Shown piece by piece: positions 8,339 to 18,172 of a stretch of 64,000 nucleotides of DNA (the stretch's first letter is position 1; every line of letters starts with the position of its first letter). Made by a program: the position numbers and the translations under genes. Origin of the DNA: CAZGSN01 sp964371655 (GTDB taxonomy: Bacteria; Desulfobacterota; Binatia; HRBIN30); assembly GCA_964371655.1 (NCBI GenBank), contig CAYJOD010000013.1, positions 1-64,000 of the forward strand. The letters run 5' to 3'. Below the pieces are notes generated by a model that was given only the letters and a program-made list of their open reading frames with translations, was not told the origin of the DNA and did no database searches.

Positions 8339-8983
8339 TCAGGGCGTTGTCGGTGCCTTGGCAACCTTGCCCACGACGATCGTGAACAGCGACCGCGCCG
8401 AGGTCTTGTAGAGTTGCTCGATCTTGAAGGCGATCGGGCGAATCACGTCATCCAGGGAGAGCGTATGCCAGCCGAGCTTGCGGGTGATCGGCTCGATCAT
8501 CGCATCGAGGCTGGCCAGCAGACGATTGCGGCTGCGAAAGTGATTGATGATCACCAGCGTCGCCCCAGGTTTGGCAACGCGCTGCATTTCGCGCATGAGC
8601 TTGTCCGGATCCGGCACGACGCTCACGACATGGAACGCCATCACGTAGTCGAAGGAGCTGTCCTCGAACTTCAGATCGAGCGCGTCCATCTCCATGACCT
8701 TCACGTTCCAGAAGCCGTGTCTTCGAATCTTCTCACGTGCTTGATCGAGCATCTCGGCAGCCAGGTCGATGCCGACGACTTGGCAATGCGTGGGATAGGC
8801 ATCGAGGGAAACGCCCGTGCCGACTCCGACTTCCAGGACCCTGGCCCCGGGCTCGATCTGCAGGGAGCGGATGACGCGCTGGATGCGCGGCCCGAAGACA
8901 CGATTGAAGACGAGATCGTAGAAGTGCGAAAATTCGTAGTAGAGCTTGCTCTCATGGGCTTGAGCGCCATCAAGGCTCGACAT
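8339..8983 (-). CDS. Class I SAM-dependent methyltransferase, PmtA-like
   Basis: 214-residue cytosolic methyltransferase. The SAM-binding motif I is VLEVGVGTGVSLDAYP, acidic loop II is VVGIDLAAEMLDQAREK, and post-motif segments FEDSSFDYVMAFHVVSVVPDP and LVIINHFRS follow. The N-terminus LYYEFSHFYDLVFNRVFGPRI and the overall layout are like Rhodobacter-type phosphatidylethanolamine N-methyltransferase (PmtA), which converts phosphatidylethanolamine toward phosphatidylcholine. Substrate assignment rests on family resemblance only; a ubiquinone/menaquinone-type methyltransferase is possible. It is transcribed leftward after the small HTH gene. Confidence 0.8.
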   Translation of the reverse strand: MSSLDGAQAHESKLYYEFSHFYDLVFNRVFGPRIQRVIRSLQIEPGARVLEVGVGTGVSLDAYPTHCQVVGIDLAAEMLDQAREKIRRHGFWNVKVMEMDALDLKFEDSSFDYVMAFHVVSVVPDPDKLMREMQRVAKPGATLVIINHFRSRNRLLASLDAMIEPITRKLGWHTLSLDDVIRPIAFKIEQLYKTSARSLFTIVVGKVAKAPTTP

Positions 8984-9031
8984 GATTCCCTCCTGAAGTC
9001 CCGAAGCGGTGCGCAGGGTGGCGGCAAGCCA

Positions 9032-9220
9032 TCAGGCGGCGGTATCGCCCCGTAGTTGTCGTTTGAACGATGTGATGTCGCGCTTGCGAAAGCGCCATTG
9101 GCGGCCGTGCTTGAAGGCCGGCAAGACGTTCTTGCGCGCGAGCTCATTGACCGTGTCCGGGCTAAGATCCAGAATCCGCGCCACCTCTTTGCTGTTCAGA
9201 ATTGCGTCGTCGCGTTCCAT
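9032..9220 (-). CDS. Small helix-turn-helix (excisionase-type) DNA-binding protein
   Basis: 62 residues consisting almost entirely of a MerR/excisionase-like HTH_17 domain: LNSKEVARILDLSPDTVNEL, then the winged segment LPAFKHGRQWRFRKRDI. Such proteins bind DNA and act as small regulators or recombination directionality factors. No integrase lies nearby, so a regulator role for the adjacent methyltransferase is the simpler guess. It starts 48 nt upstream of the methyltransferase on the same strand. Confidence 0.75.
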   Translation of the reverse strand: MERDDAILNSKEVARILDLSPDTVNELARKNVLPAFKHGRQWRFRKRDITSFKRQLRGDTAA

Positions 9221-9310
9221 GCGCTGCCGTCGCTCAGGTTTTGACCGAAACTTGTCAGCGGGCGACGGCTAACACGCACGATACACCCAGTCAAGCAACG
9301 AGCTCACGCG

Positions 9311-9384
9311 CGACTTGGGGCTGGGGGTTCGGGTCTGGGGAACTCGATCTCTCCAGTCCCAAGTCCCCAGTGCCAAGTCCCAAG
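9311..9384. repeat. Inverted array of short G/C-run repeats
   Basis: Between the HTH gene and parC, the left arm (9311-9347) is a loose array of CTGGGG/TTGGGG units and the right arm (9351-9384) an array of AGTCCC/CAAGTCC units, which are the reverse complement. It is one of several intergenic inverted arrays of short units in this window, and no protein is encoded in it. The remaining bases of the 9221-9482 gap show no other feature. Confidence 0.55.
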
Positions 9385-9482
9385 CCACATAGAAGAAGCA
9401 CGCCGAGCTTTTCGCCGAAGGATCCGGCATCCGCCGGAGGCCGGACTACTACCGATTCCACGCTCCTGTAGGATCGTTGCCA

Positions 9483-11738
<2,256 letters not shown>

Positions 11739-12030
11739 ACTCTGTCAGCAACCCTTCCTCATGATCGTTGCGCTCGGAGTGCGGAGGAGCCACCGCCCGA
11801 ACCACCACCCCACGCCGGGATCATACCGAAGCCACTCCGGCGCGTCGACGGTTGCGCCATGGTGATGACACAGGTCTCAACCGTTCACCCTGAGCCTCGA
11901 AAGAATGGTTCTTACCAACATGTTGAGAGAAGGCGACAGCGTGGATGCATGGCCTGCCGTGCATCTACGGAAACACTCACCCGCTGACCGCTTGCTTACG
12001 CGCGCGGCTCTGACATGGCAAAGATCTGCG

Positions 12031-12203
12031 GGGCTTTGCACGTAAATTCACCGTGGGCGCTTTGGAGTGCGGGAGCTTGCTCCCGCTTTTCTGTGATTCC
12101 ACGGCTCACGGCGCCGAATCGGACAAAGCGGTGGCAAGCCACCGCACTCCACAACTTATCGTGTCCACAGATCGTCCCACGGCCGAATTTATGTGCAAAG
12201 GCC
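12031..12203. repeat. Palindromic element, GGAGTGCGG family, copy 1
   Basis: The 592-bp gap 11739-12330 has no gene. It holds a nested palindrome. The outer arms are 12031-12060 (GGGCTTTGCACGTAAATTCA) and 12173-12203 (its imperfect complement). The inner arms GGAGTGCGG...CCGCTTT and AAAGCGG...CCGCACTCC are each themselves hairpins (stems 12069-12086 and 12129-12146). A second member with the same outer and inner words lies at 24381-24614. The inner hairpins differ in sequence but keep base pairing, which suggests selection for structure. Confidence 0.75.
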
Positions 12204-12221
12204 ACCTGCGGATCTCGACCT

Positions 12222-12246
12222 GAGCCGCGACCGTCAGGGAGCGGTG
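12222..12246. repeat. 25-bp dispersed repeat, copy 1
   Basis: A 25-bp word beginning GAGCCGCGACCGT and ending GGGAGCGGTG recurs at 17081-17105 with one mismatch. It can form a small CCGC/GCGG stem. It follows the palindrome at 12031-12203, in a gene-free gap. Confidence 0.6.
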
Positions 12247-12301
12247 ATTCGTGGGATCGCCCACACCCTGAGCCTCCACTTGCGTCAATTCCATTCCGTA
12301 G

Positions 12302-12322
12302 GGGTACCCGTTGTGGGTACCC
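12302..12322. terminator. Hairpin downstream of the ECF transporter operon
   Basis: GGGTACCC is repeated at 12302-12309 and 12315-12322 with a 5-nt loop. As the word is its own complement, the pair makes an 8-bp stem. It sits 9 nt beyond the ecfT stop on the minus strand, the right place for a terminator, but no U-run follows. Confidence 0.4.
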
Positions 12323-12330
12323 TTTCGGCG

Positions 12331-13116
12331 CTACGTCAGAGGCATCGCCGTGTAGCCGTTCTTCCAGAGCCAGAGGTACGTGGCGGCAATCGACAGCACC
12401 GTGATCAACGCCGTCAGATCACGGGCGCGAAATTCGTACTGTTCGAAGCTGGTGCGGGTGCGCTTCGACTGGAAGCCGCGCGCCTCCAGGGCGATCGCCA
12501 TGCCGTCGGCGCGGCGTAGGGCGCCGATGAACACCGGGACCAGAACCGGAACATAGCGACGCACACGCTGGACGAGATTGCCTTCGTCGAAACGAAAGCC
12601 GCGGCTGCGCTGTGCTTGGATGACACTCAGCGCCGAGTCGACGAAGACCGGCACCAGACGGAAGGCGAGGGTCATGGTGAAGCCGAGCTTGTACGGGATC
12701 CCGATGCGAGTCAGCGCGTAGGCGAGCTCCTCAATGCGCGTGCTGGTGAGAAAGACGGTGCCAATGGCGAGAAAGGTCGTCAGCTTGAGCGCCATCGCCA
12801 ACGCGTAGCGCGTGGCCGTCGGGCCCACACCGATCGGCCCGAACTGGAACCATGGCGTACCGCCGCGGAAAAACAGCGACCACACGACGAACGTCATGAC
12901 GAAGACCAGGAGAAACAAAAATCGCAGCCGATAGATGTTCGGCCATGCCGAAGCGGCGCCGATCAGCAGCACCACCGCGAACGTCAGCGGTAGCAACGAC
13001 GTTGGCGTCTCACAGACGAATGCGGCGACGAAGAACGACAGCATCGCGGCGACCTTGACGGTCGGGTGAAGGCGATGCGGTAGGTCCTCGCTGGCGATGT
13101 AGAGGGATAGGGCCAT
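12331..13116 (-). CDS. ecfT: Energy-coupling factor transporter transmembrane protein EcfT
   Basis: 261-residue membrane scaffold of an ECF-type vitamin/metal importer that couples the ATPases to the substrate-binding S component. Several membrane helices are visible (about 21-58, 64-82, 104-124 and 238-254). The two coupling-helix motifs appear as QAQRSRG and ALEARGF, the Ala-Arg-Gly signatures that contact the ATPases. It starts 5 nt after the fused ATPase stop, and with the S component forms one leftward operon. Confidence 0.92.
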   Translation of the reverse strand: MALSLYIASEDLPHRLHPTVKVAAMLSFFVAAFVCETPTSLLPLTFAVVLLIGAASAWPNIYRLRFLFLLVFVMTFVVWSLFFRGGTPWFQFGPIGVGPTATRYALAMALKLTTFLAIGTVFLTSTRIEELAYALTRIGIPYKLGFTMTLAFRLVPVFVDSALSVIQAQRSRGFRFDEGNLVQRVRRYVPVLVPVFIGALRRADGMAIALEARGFQSKRTRTSFEQYEFRARDLTALITVLSIAATYLWLWKNGYTAMPLT

Positions 13117-13121
13117 GGCGA

Positions 13122-14786
13122 CTACTCGAGAGCGGCCACCAGCTCGTCGACGCTCAGCGCTGAGAAGCCGAGACGTCGTCCGATTTTCGTTGCGTCGGGA
13201 ATCCGAAAATGGGCGCTTTCCAGGAGCTCTTCTTCCGTAAACAAGGTACGCAGGGGTCCGTCAAAGACAATCTCTCCGCCACGCATAAGCACACCGCGAT
13301 CCGCGTACTCGGCGACCACCCACGGGCTGTGAGTGATGATGAGGAACGTCATGCCGCCGCGACGCAGGTCGGCGATCAGCTCCATCATGCGGCGCTGCTC
13401 GACATAGTCGAGACCGGTCGTCGGTTCGTCGAGGATCAGCACCGTCGGCCGCAGCGCCAGCAAGGAGGCGACCGCAAGTCGTTGGCGCTGCCCCTTGTTC
13501 AGCAGAAAAGGATCCTCGCGCACGAGGTCGGCGAGGCCGACGACTTCGAGGACGTCGCGCACGCGCTCGTCGACGTCGTTCGCTGCGACTCCGAGATTGC
13601 GCGGGCCGAACGCTACCTCATCGTACACGCTGGCTGCGAAGATCTGGTGATCGGGGTTCTGAAAGACATAGCCGACATCCACGGCGACGGTGCTCAGCGG
13701 CAGCTGGCGAATATCTGTGCCGCGCAACAGCACGCGTCCCGACTGCGCCCGCAGCAAGCCATTGAGGTGCTTAGCCAGGGTGGTTTTTCCGGAGCCGTTC
13801 TGGCCGATGAGGGCGACGAACTCGCCGCGCCGGATGGTGAGCGACACGTCGCGGAGGGCGAGCTGGCCGGGTTCGTACTCGTAGGTAAGTGCCTCGGCGT
13901 GCAACAGGGGCATCGCGTCGTCTACCGGGGAGGACGCGGTCGGCGCCGGCGTGGCGACATGCACCCGCCGCCCCCGCAAGAGGGTTGCCGCCTCGTCGCA
14001 GCTTGCGGGCATCGATGCCCAGTCGTACTGGCACGCGAGGCGACCGAGATCGGGCGGACGAATCCCGTTCTGCTCGAGGAAGGACACGCGCCGCAGGACG
14101 CTGCGCGGCGTGTCGTCGGCGACGATGCGCCCGGCACTCATGACGACGAGACGATCGGCAAGCGCGGCGGCGCTGCTTTCGTGCTCGATGAGCACCAGGG
14201 TGTATCCGCGCCGTCGCATCGCAGCGAGAACGGCGAAGACTTCCAGCTTGCCGAGCGGATCCAGATCGGTGGTCGGCTCGTCGAACACCAAGATCTTCGG
14301 CTCCAGCGCCAGGGTCGCGGCGATGGCCAGCCGTTGTTTCTCGCCGCCCGAGAGTGTCGAGGGGTCGCGGCCGTCGAACCCGTCGAGACCGACCGTTTGC
14401 AGGCAGCGGCGCAGGCGCTCGTGCATCTGCGCCGGCTCGACGCCGAGCTGCTCCATGCCGAAGACGATCTCCTGGATGACATTGGTCGCAAATAGCTGCG
14501 ATTCGAAGTCCTGCGAGACCAGACCGACGATGCCGGCGAGATCGGCGACGCCCTGATCCTGCATGCGTTCGCCGAGAATCGAAATTTCACCGGTGAGCGT
14601 GCCGGTGTGGAAGGTGGGGATGGTGCGGTTCAAGCACTTGGCGAGGGTGGTCTTGCCGGCGCCGGTAGCGCCCATGATGACGACGAGCTCGCCAGGGGCG
14701 ACAGACAAGCTGATGTCGACGAGGGCCGTTGCCTCGCTGTCGAGGTAGGAGAACGATACGTTGCGGAGCTCGATCGCGGCGGTCAC
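13122..14786 (-). CDS. Fused double ATPase of ECF transporter (EcfA-EcfA')
   Basis: 554 residues holding two complete ABC ATPase domains in one chain. Domain 1: Walker A GATGAGKT (39-46), signature LSGGEKQ (145-151), Walker B ending VFDEP with catalytic Glu170. Domain 2: Walker A GQNGSGKT (328-335), signature replaced by LNKGQRQ (429-435), Walker B ILDEP with Glu454. The second signature lacks the Ser-Gly of LSGGQ, so the two ATP sites may be unequal. I chose the GTG at 14786 because it overlaps the S-component stop as GTGA; the upstream open frame lies inside that gene. It energises import of the S-component substrate. Confidence 0.92.
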   Translation of the reverse strand: MTAAIELRNVSFSYLDSEATALVDISLSVAPGELVVIMGATGAGKTTLAKCLNRTIPTFHTGTLTGEISILGERMQDQGVADLAGIVGLVSQDFESQLFATNVIQEIVFGMEQLGVEPAQMHERLRRCLQTVGLDGFDGRDPSTLSGGEKQRLAIAATLALEPKILVFDEPTTDLDPLGKLEVFAVLAAMRRRGYTLVLIEHESSAAALADRLVVMSAGRIVADDTPRSVLRRVSFLEQNGIRPPDLGRLACQYDWASMPASCDEAATLLRGRRVHVATPAPTASSPVDDAMPLLHAEALTYEYEPGQLALRDVSLTIRRGEFVALIGQNGSGKTTLAKHLNGLLRAQSGRVLLRGTDIRQLPLSTVAVDVGYVFQNPDHQIFAASVYDEVAFGPRNLGVAANDVDERVRDVLEVVGLADLVREDPFLLNKGQRQRLAVASLLALRPTVLILDEPTTGLDYVEQRRMMELIADLRRGGMTFLIITHSPWVVAEYADRGVLMRGGEIVFDGPLRTLFTEEELLESAHFRIPDATKIGRRLGFSALSVDELVAALE

Positions 14787-15565
14787 AGCAGTAACAGGGC
14801 CAGGGCGAGAAGGACGAAGACAGGTAGCAGGCCGAGGCCGACAGTCAGTGCCCCGGTACCGCTGGCGGCTGCGGCGGGAAGCCATGGCAAGTGGATGGCG
14901 CCGGCGGACAAGAGGTTGCCGAGGACCATACCGCCAAATGCCACCACGGTGACGCACAACAAACCGAAACGGCGGCGTGGGCGGCTGACGTTGGCAGGAC
15001 GCTGCAGAATGTCGCGATACAGCAAACGCCCGCGCTTGACGCGTGGATAGAGGACGGCGAGCAGGAAGGGGGCAATCAGCATCGTCGCCACAACGTCGTT
15101 GAAGAGGACGATGTTCCCGAGAACGCGGAACGGTATGAAGCCAAGCAGGTTGAGCCCCCAACCGACGGTCAGGGCGCAAGCGGCGCTGGCGACCGACGAT
15201 ACGAAGAGAAAGCAGATCCAGGTTCGCAGCGAGCTCGGCACCGGATCGCTGTCGGTGAGTGCTTCCCAGGCGCGGTACGGAATGAACCCGTACAGGAAGT
15301 TGCCGGCGAATCCAAACAAATCGCCAGGCCCGAGGCCGCCGAAGAAATCACCGATCAGGTTGCCAATCGCTGCTCCCCATGCGCCTGCCGGTCCAAACAA
15401 CAGAGAACACACGACGGGCACGGCGTTGGCCGGCCGCAACTCGGTGACCCCAGGGATGATCGGTAAGACCTTGAACGGAATGAGGATGGCGGCATACAGC
15501 GAGGCGCTCATGGCGGTGAGCACCACCATGCGCGTATTGCTCCACATGTGGATCAGGTCCTTCAT
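14783..15565 (-). CDS. ECF transporter S component, substrate unknown
   Basis: Hydrophobic protein of about 260 residues with six or more membrane helices. The segment LRPANAVPVVCSLLFGPAGA and the following AIGNLIGDFFGGLGPGDLFG are typical of an ECF S-component family in which the loop near helix 2-3 helps bind ligand. It is followed by the double ATPase and EcfT, so the operon encodes a complete group-I ECF importer. No riboswitch is recognisable upstream (under 100 nt), so the cargo cannot be named. ATG at 15565 is preferred; a TTG at 15577 is the alternative. Confidence 0.85.
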   Translation of the reverse strand: MKDLIHMWSNTRMVVLTAMSASLYAAILIPFKVLPIIPGVTELRPANAVPVVCSLLFGPAGAWGAAIGNLIGDFFGGLGPGDLFGFAGNFLYGFIPYRAWEALTDSDPVPSSLRTWICFLFVSSVASAACALTVGWGLNLLGFIPFRVLGNIVLFNDVVATMLIAPFLLAVLYPRVKRGRLLYRDILQRPANVSRPRRRFGLLCVTVVAFGGMVLGNLLSAGAIHLPWLPAAAASGTGALTVGLGLLPVFVLLALALLLL

Positions 15566-15604
15566 TGGAAAGGACAACGTCTAAGGTCGAAGGCTGAAAG
15601 TCAA

Positions 15605-15651
15605 CCGCATGCGGTCCCTGCTGTCGATGCAGTCCCTGCGGTCCTTGCTGG
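15605..15651. repeat. Short direct-repeat array GCGGTCC/GCAGTCC
   Basis: Between the CoA-transferase stop and the ECF S component, units like GCGGTCCCTGCTG, GCAGTCCCTGC and GCGGTCCTTGCTG are repeated head to tail. It is a single-arm array similar in style to the other intergenic arrays in this window. Confidence 0.45.
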
Positions 15652-15664
15652 AAGGCACTGCTCC

Positions 15665-16987
15665 CTATCGCAACTGCTCCCGAAAATCGGGATGCGCGAT
15701 CTTGATCAACGCCGCCGCGCGCTCGCGCGCCGTGAGCATGCTGAGGTCGGCGACGCCATGCTCGGTGACGACGTACTGCACGTGGTGCCGGGGTGTGGAC
15801 ACCGGTGTGCCGAGCGGCAAGGCGCGGGTGATCGTCGAAGTGAGCTCTCCTCCCACCAGGGCGGTGGAGTGCAGGCAGATGATGCTCTTGCCACCGTCGC
15901 TGCTGCCGGCGCCGATCGCGAACAGCTCGTGACCGCCAACCCCGGAATACTGGCGCGGGCCGACGCTGTCGGCCATCACTTGCCCGCAGAGATCGATCGC
16001 CAGCGCGCCGTTGATGCTGACCATGTGACGATTGAGCCGGATGATCGCCGGGTCGTTGACCTCGCCGACAGGGAGCATGCGGATCTCCGGGTTGCGGTCC
16101 ATCCAGCTGTACAACGCGGAGCTGCCGGCCGCGAAGGTCGCCACCGAGAAGCCGTCATGGATGCCCTTGTGGTTGGTGACCTTCCCCGCGTGATGCAGTC
16201 GCATGATACCGTCGACGAACATCTCAGTATGGATGCCGAAGTCCCCTTTGCTACCGGCGGCAAGCAGCTCCGCGACGATGTTGGGCACACTACCGATACC
16301 GATTTGCAACGTCGCTCCATCCACGACCAGGGCTTCGACGAATTGAGCGATGGCGCGGTCTTCGGCGCTGATTTCGGCCCGGGGCAGCTCGAAGATCGGT
16401 GCGTCCGACTCGACCACGCAATCGACCTCGGAGATGTGGATGCGGTTGCCGCCGTAGCGGCCGAGACCGAGAACGCGCGGCATGTTCGGGTTGACCTCGC
16501 CGATGGCGAGGCGCTGCGGGTCGCGCGCCGCTTCCAGGAAGGCGTGAAAGGTAGCGCCGGCATGCAGCCCGAAGCTCAGGAAGCCGTGGTCGTCCATCGG
16601 CGACAGAACGCTGGCGAGCACGCGTGGCTTGGCTTTCAACGCGTAGCGCTCCCAGCCGAGGAAGTCGGCGGGCAGGTAGTCGACGCGCGCCGACATCGTC
16701 ACGAGCATACGCTCCATCGGCCCGAAGAAGCCGCTGATCAAACGTACCCCGGGCTGCTGCAGCACGGCGTAGGGTTGAATCACCAGACCGCTGAAGATCG
16801 ACAGGTCGGTGTAGTCGTTGCGCTCCGCCAACGCGTGCAGGAAGGCCTGCGGTTGTCCGATGGCAATAGGCACCGCCATGGTGTCGACCGGTCGTATCAA
16901 AGCAACAACGTCCGCCAGTTTGCGGACCTTGTTGCGATACAGAATCTGAGCGTCGCCGTGTGTAACCCGCGCCATATGCACCCACAT
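15665..16987 (-). CDS. Acetyl-CoA hydrolase/transferase family protein
   Basis: 440 residues of the acetyl-CoA hydrolase/4-hydroxybutyrate CoA-transferase family, which moves CoA between acyl groups via a glutamyl-CoA intermediate. The conserved block GIHTEMFVDGIMRLHHAGKVTN contains the likely catalytic glutamate. IGIGSVPN, GGVGG-like SGVGGHELFAIGA and the C-terminal YVVTEHGVADL are also family-typical. Two ATGs are possible (16987 and 16975); GGGAG lies directly before the first and about 12 nt before the second. It stands alone on the minus strand and could feed short acids into the CoA-linked pathways encoded further on. Confidence 0.9.
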   Translation of the reverse strand: MWVHMARVTHGDAQILYRNKVRKLADVVALIRPVDTMAVPIAIGQPQAFLHALAERNDYTDLSIFSGLVIQPYAVLQQPGVRLISGFFGPMERMLVTMSARVDYLPADFLGWERYALKAKPRVLASVLSPMDDHGFLSFGLHAGATFHAFLEAARDPQRLAIGEVNPNMPRVLGLGRYGGNRIHISEVDCVVESDAPIFELPRAEISAEDRAIAQFVEALVVDGATLQIGIGSVPNIVAELLAAGSKGDFGIHTEMFVDGIMRLHHAGKVTNHKGIHDGFSVATFAAGSSALYSWMDRNPEIRMLPVGEVNDPAIIRLNRHMVSINGALAIDLCGQVMADSVGPRQYSGVGGHELFAIGAGSSDGGKSIICLHSTALVGGELTSTITRALPLGTPVSTPRHHVQYVVTEHGVADLSMLTARERAAALIKIAHPDFREQLR

Positions 16988-17080
16988 CTCCCGCCGTCTC
17001 TTTACGTGACGCAGGCGGGGGTCGGCTAGGGGGGCGAGGCATGCCTCAGGAGATCAGTGCAATGCTGAGGGTCCACACCA

Positions 17081-17105
17081 GAGCCGCGACCGTAAGGGAG
17101 CGGTG
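17081..17105. repeat. 25-bp dispersed repeat, copy 2
   Basis: Same 25-bp word as at 12222-12246 (one mismatch), in the gene-free gap 16988-17465. Confidence 0.6.
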
Positions 17106-17159
17106 CGGGAGTACCTCGACTCGCTGTTGGGGGGATATGCTCCTGCTTGGTTCCGAATG

Positions 17160-17380
17160 ACTCGAGTCCGTAGCCGCACCCGCAGCGGCAGCCGCAACCG
17201 AGTCGGCCGCCGTAGCCGCAACCGCGTCGGTTGTCGCTGCCGTCGCCGACGGGTTTGCGAATGCGGGTACCGTCACACGACCGCCTCGGCTGCCTGTTGC
17301 GGGTATGGACGCGGGCGCGGTCGTGGACACCGGTTGCGGTCGCCGTTGCGGAAGCGGACCCGGATCCGGTTGCGGATGTG
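17160..17380. repeat. Low-complexity hexamer-rich region (GCCGCAACCG-like units)
   Basis: About 220 bp made of degenerate units such as GTAGCCGCA, GCAGCCGCAACCG and, further right, the complementary GTTGCGG and GGTTGCGGATG. The two halves are roughly inverted, so it again has the form of a short-unit array facing its complement. Open frames crossing it encode only Arg/Gly/Cys-rich nonsense and are not genes. It ends just before the first gene of the cassette-like island. Confidence 0.5.
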
Positions 17381-17465
17381 CACGCGAGCACGGTGTTAGC
17401 ACTGCGTGATCGTCGATGGGCATGGCGGGATGATCGTGGTATGAAGGCACCACTGGAGAATGCGT

Positions 17466-17696
17466 ATGGCCCGGCTGACACGTATCACCGTCGATCCCAC
17501 CGTCATGGGCGGCAAGCCCTGCATCCGGGGGATGCGGGTCACCGTCGGAACGATCGTCGGGCTGGTCGCGAGCGGGCACACTGACGGGGACATTCTGCGC
17601 TTGTATCCATACCTTGAACCCGACGACATTCGCGAAGCACTGTCCTACGCTGCCTGGCGCGTCGAAGAGGTCGAGGTGCCGCTCCTGGTGTCGTGA
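17466..17696 (+). CDS. DUF433 domain protein, putative antitoxin
   Basis: 76-residue DUF433 protein: ITVDPTVMGGKPCIRGMRVTV is the family signature, followed by a winged-helix region with DGDILRLYPYLEPDDIREAL. DUF433 proteins commonly pair with a DUF5615 PIN-like partner as antitoxin/toxin, exactly the arrangement here. The ATG at 17466 is preferred over the one at 17460 because GGAG sits 7 nt upstream. Its stop overlaps the next start as GTGA. Confidence 0.85.
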   Translation: MARLTRITVDPTVMGGKPCIRGMRVTVGTIVGLVASGHTDGDILRLYPYLEPDDIREALSYAAWRVEEVEVPLLVS

Positions 17697-18073
17697 GACT
17701 GGTCATCGACATGAATCTGTCCCCGGAGTGGGTCGCTGTTCTCCAGCGCCATGGTTGGGAGGCAGTGCACTGGTCTAGCGTAAGTAGTCCACGTGCGCCC
17801 GACGCAGAGATCATGGCGTGGGCGAAAGCAGGGCTGTACGTCGTATTCACGCACGACCTTGACTTTGGTGCGATCCTCGCGGCCACCAGCGCCGAGGGAC
17901 CGAGCGTCTTCCAGGTTCGCACGCAGGACGTATCTCCTGCTCACCTCGAGCCCGTAGTGGTTGCTGCCCTCTGCGAACATACCACGGCCCTTGAGGAGGG
18001 AGCGCTGGTGACTGTGGATGAGGCGCGCTCCCGAGTGCGCATCCTGCCCATCATGCGGAGAGGACGTGTCTAA
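17693..18073 (+). CDS. DUF5615 PIN-like protein, putative toxin
   Basis: 126-residue protein of the DUF5615/Mut7-C-like PIN superfamily: LVIDMNLSPEWVAVLQRHGWEAVHWSS, DAEIMAWAKAGLYVVFTHDLDFG and later acidic residues provide the likely metal-binding Asp/Glu set of a ribonuclease. It starts with GTG overlapping the DUF433 stop, so the pair is translationally coupled. The stop TAA is part of the left end (GTCTAAC) of the attC-like site that follows. Confidence 0.85.
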   Translation: MRLVIDMNLSPEWVAVLQRHGWEAVHWSSVSSPRAPDAEIMAWAKAGLYVVFTHDLDFGAILAATSAEGPSVFQVRTQDVSPAHLEPVVVAALCEHTTALEEGALVTVDEARSRVRILPIMRRGRV

Positions 18074-18147
18074 CTCAGCGGCCGCAGGCGCTGGCGGCGA
18101 AGGCCAGTGTCACCGGCGCCGCCGCGCCTGAGCCGCCGGCGTTAGCC
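18068..18147 (+). other. attC-like recombination site 1
   Basis: 80-nt palindrome running from GTCTAAC (18068-18074, matching RYYYAAC) to GTTAGCC (18141-18147). Pairing segments: TAAC/GTTA, GCGGC 18078-18082 with GCCGC 18132-18136, CAGGCG 18085-18090 with CGCCTG 18125-18130, GGCGGCG 18093-18099 with CGCCGCC 18117-18123. The strands are interrupted by unpaired spacers, as in attC hairpins. Its right half (19 nt, 18126-18144) is repeated exactly at 19849-19867. Confidence 0.6.
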
Positions 18148-18172
18148 GCACATCGAGCGAAGCCTGCGATCA

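Noticed and set aside
7940..9055. 371-residue plus-strand open frame
   Set aside because: Runs through the palindromic element and antisense to the methyltransferase gene. A short stretch near 8164-8295 (IYTRWLYARGERDAPWLLRY) looks protein-like but is too small to call.
13209..14495. 428-residue plus-strand open frame
   Set aside because: Antisense to the double ATPase gene, with no domain of its own.
15566..15664. Riboswitch upstream of the ECF S component
   Set aside because: Less than 100 nt, with only short direct repeats and no cobalamin, TPP, FMN or preQ1 core recognisable.
15548..17029. 493-residue plus-strand open frame
   Set aside because: Antisense to the CoA-transferase gene; His/Asp/Val-rich composition typical of the reverse frame of a GC-rich gene.
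17026..17481. 151-residue minus-strand open frame
   Set aside because: Translation of low-complexity repeats (Gly/Cys/Arg runs); no gene-like features.
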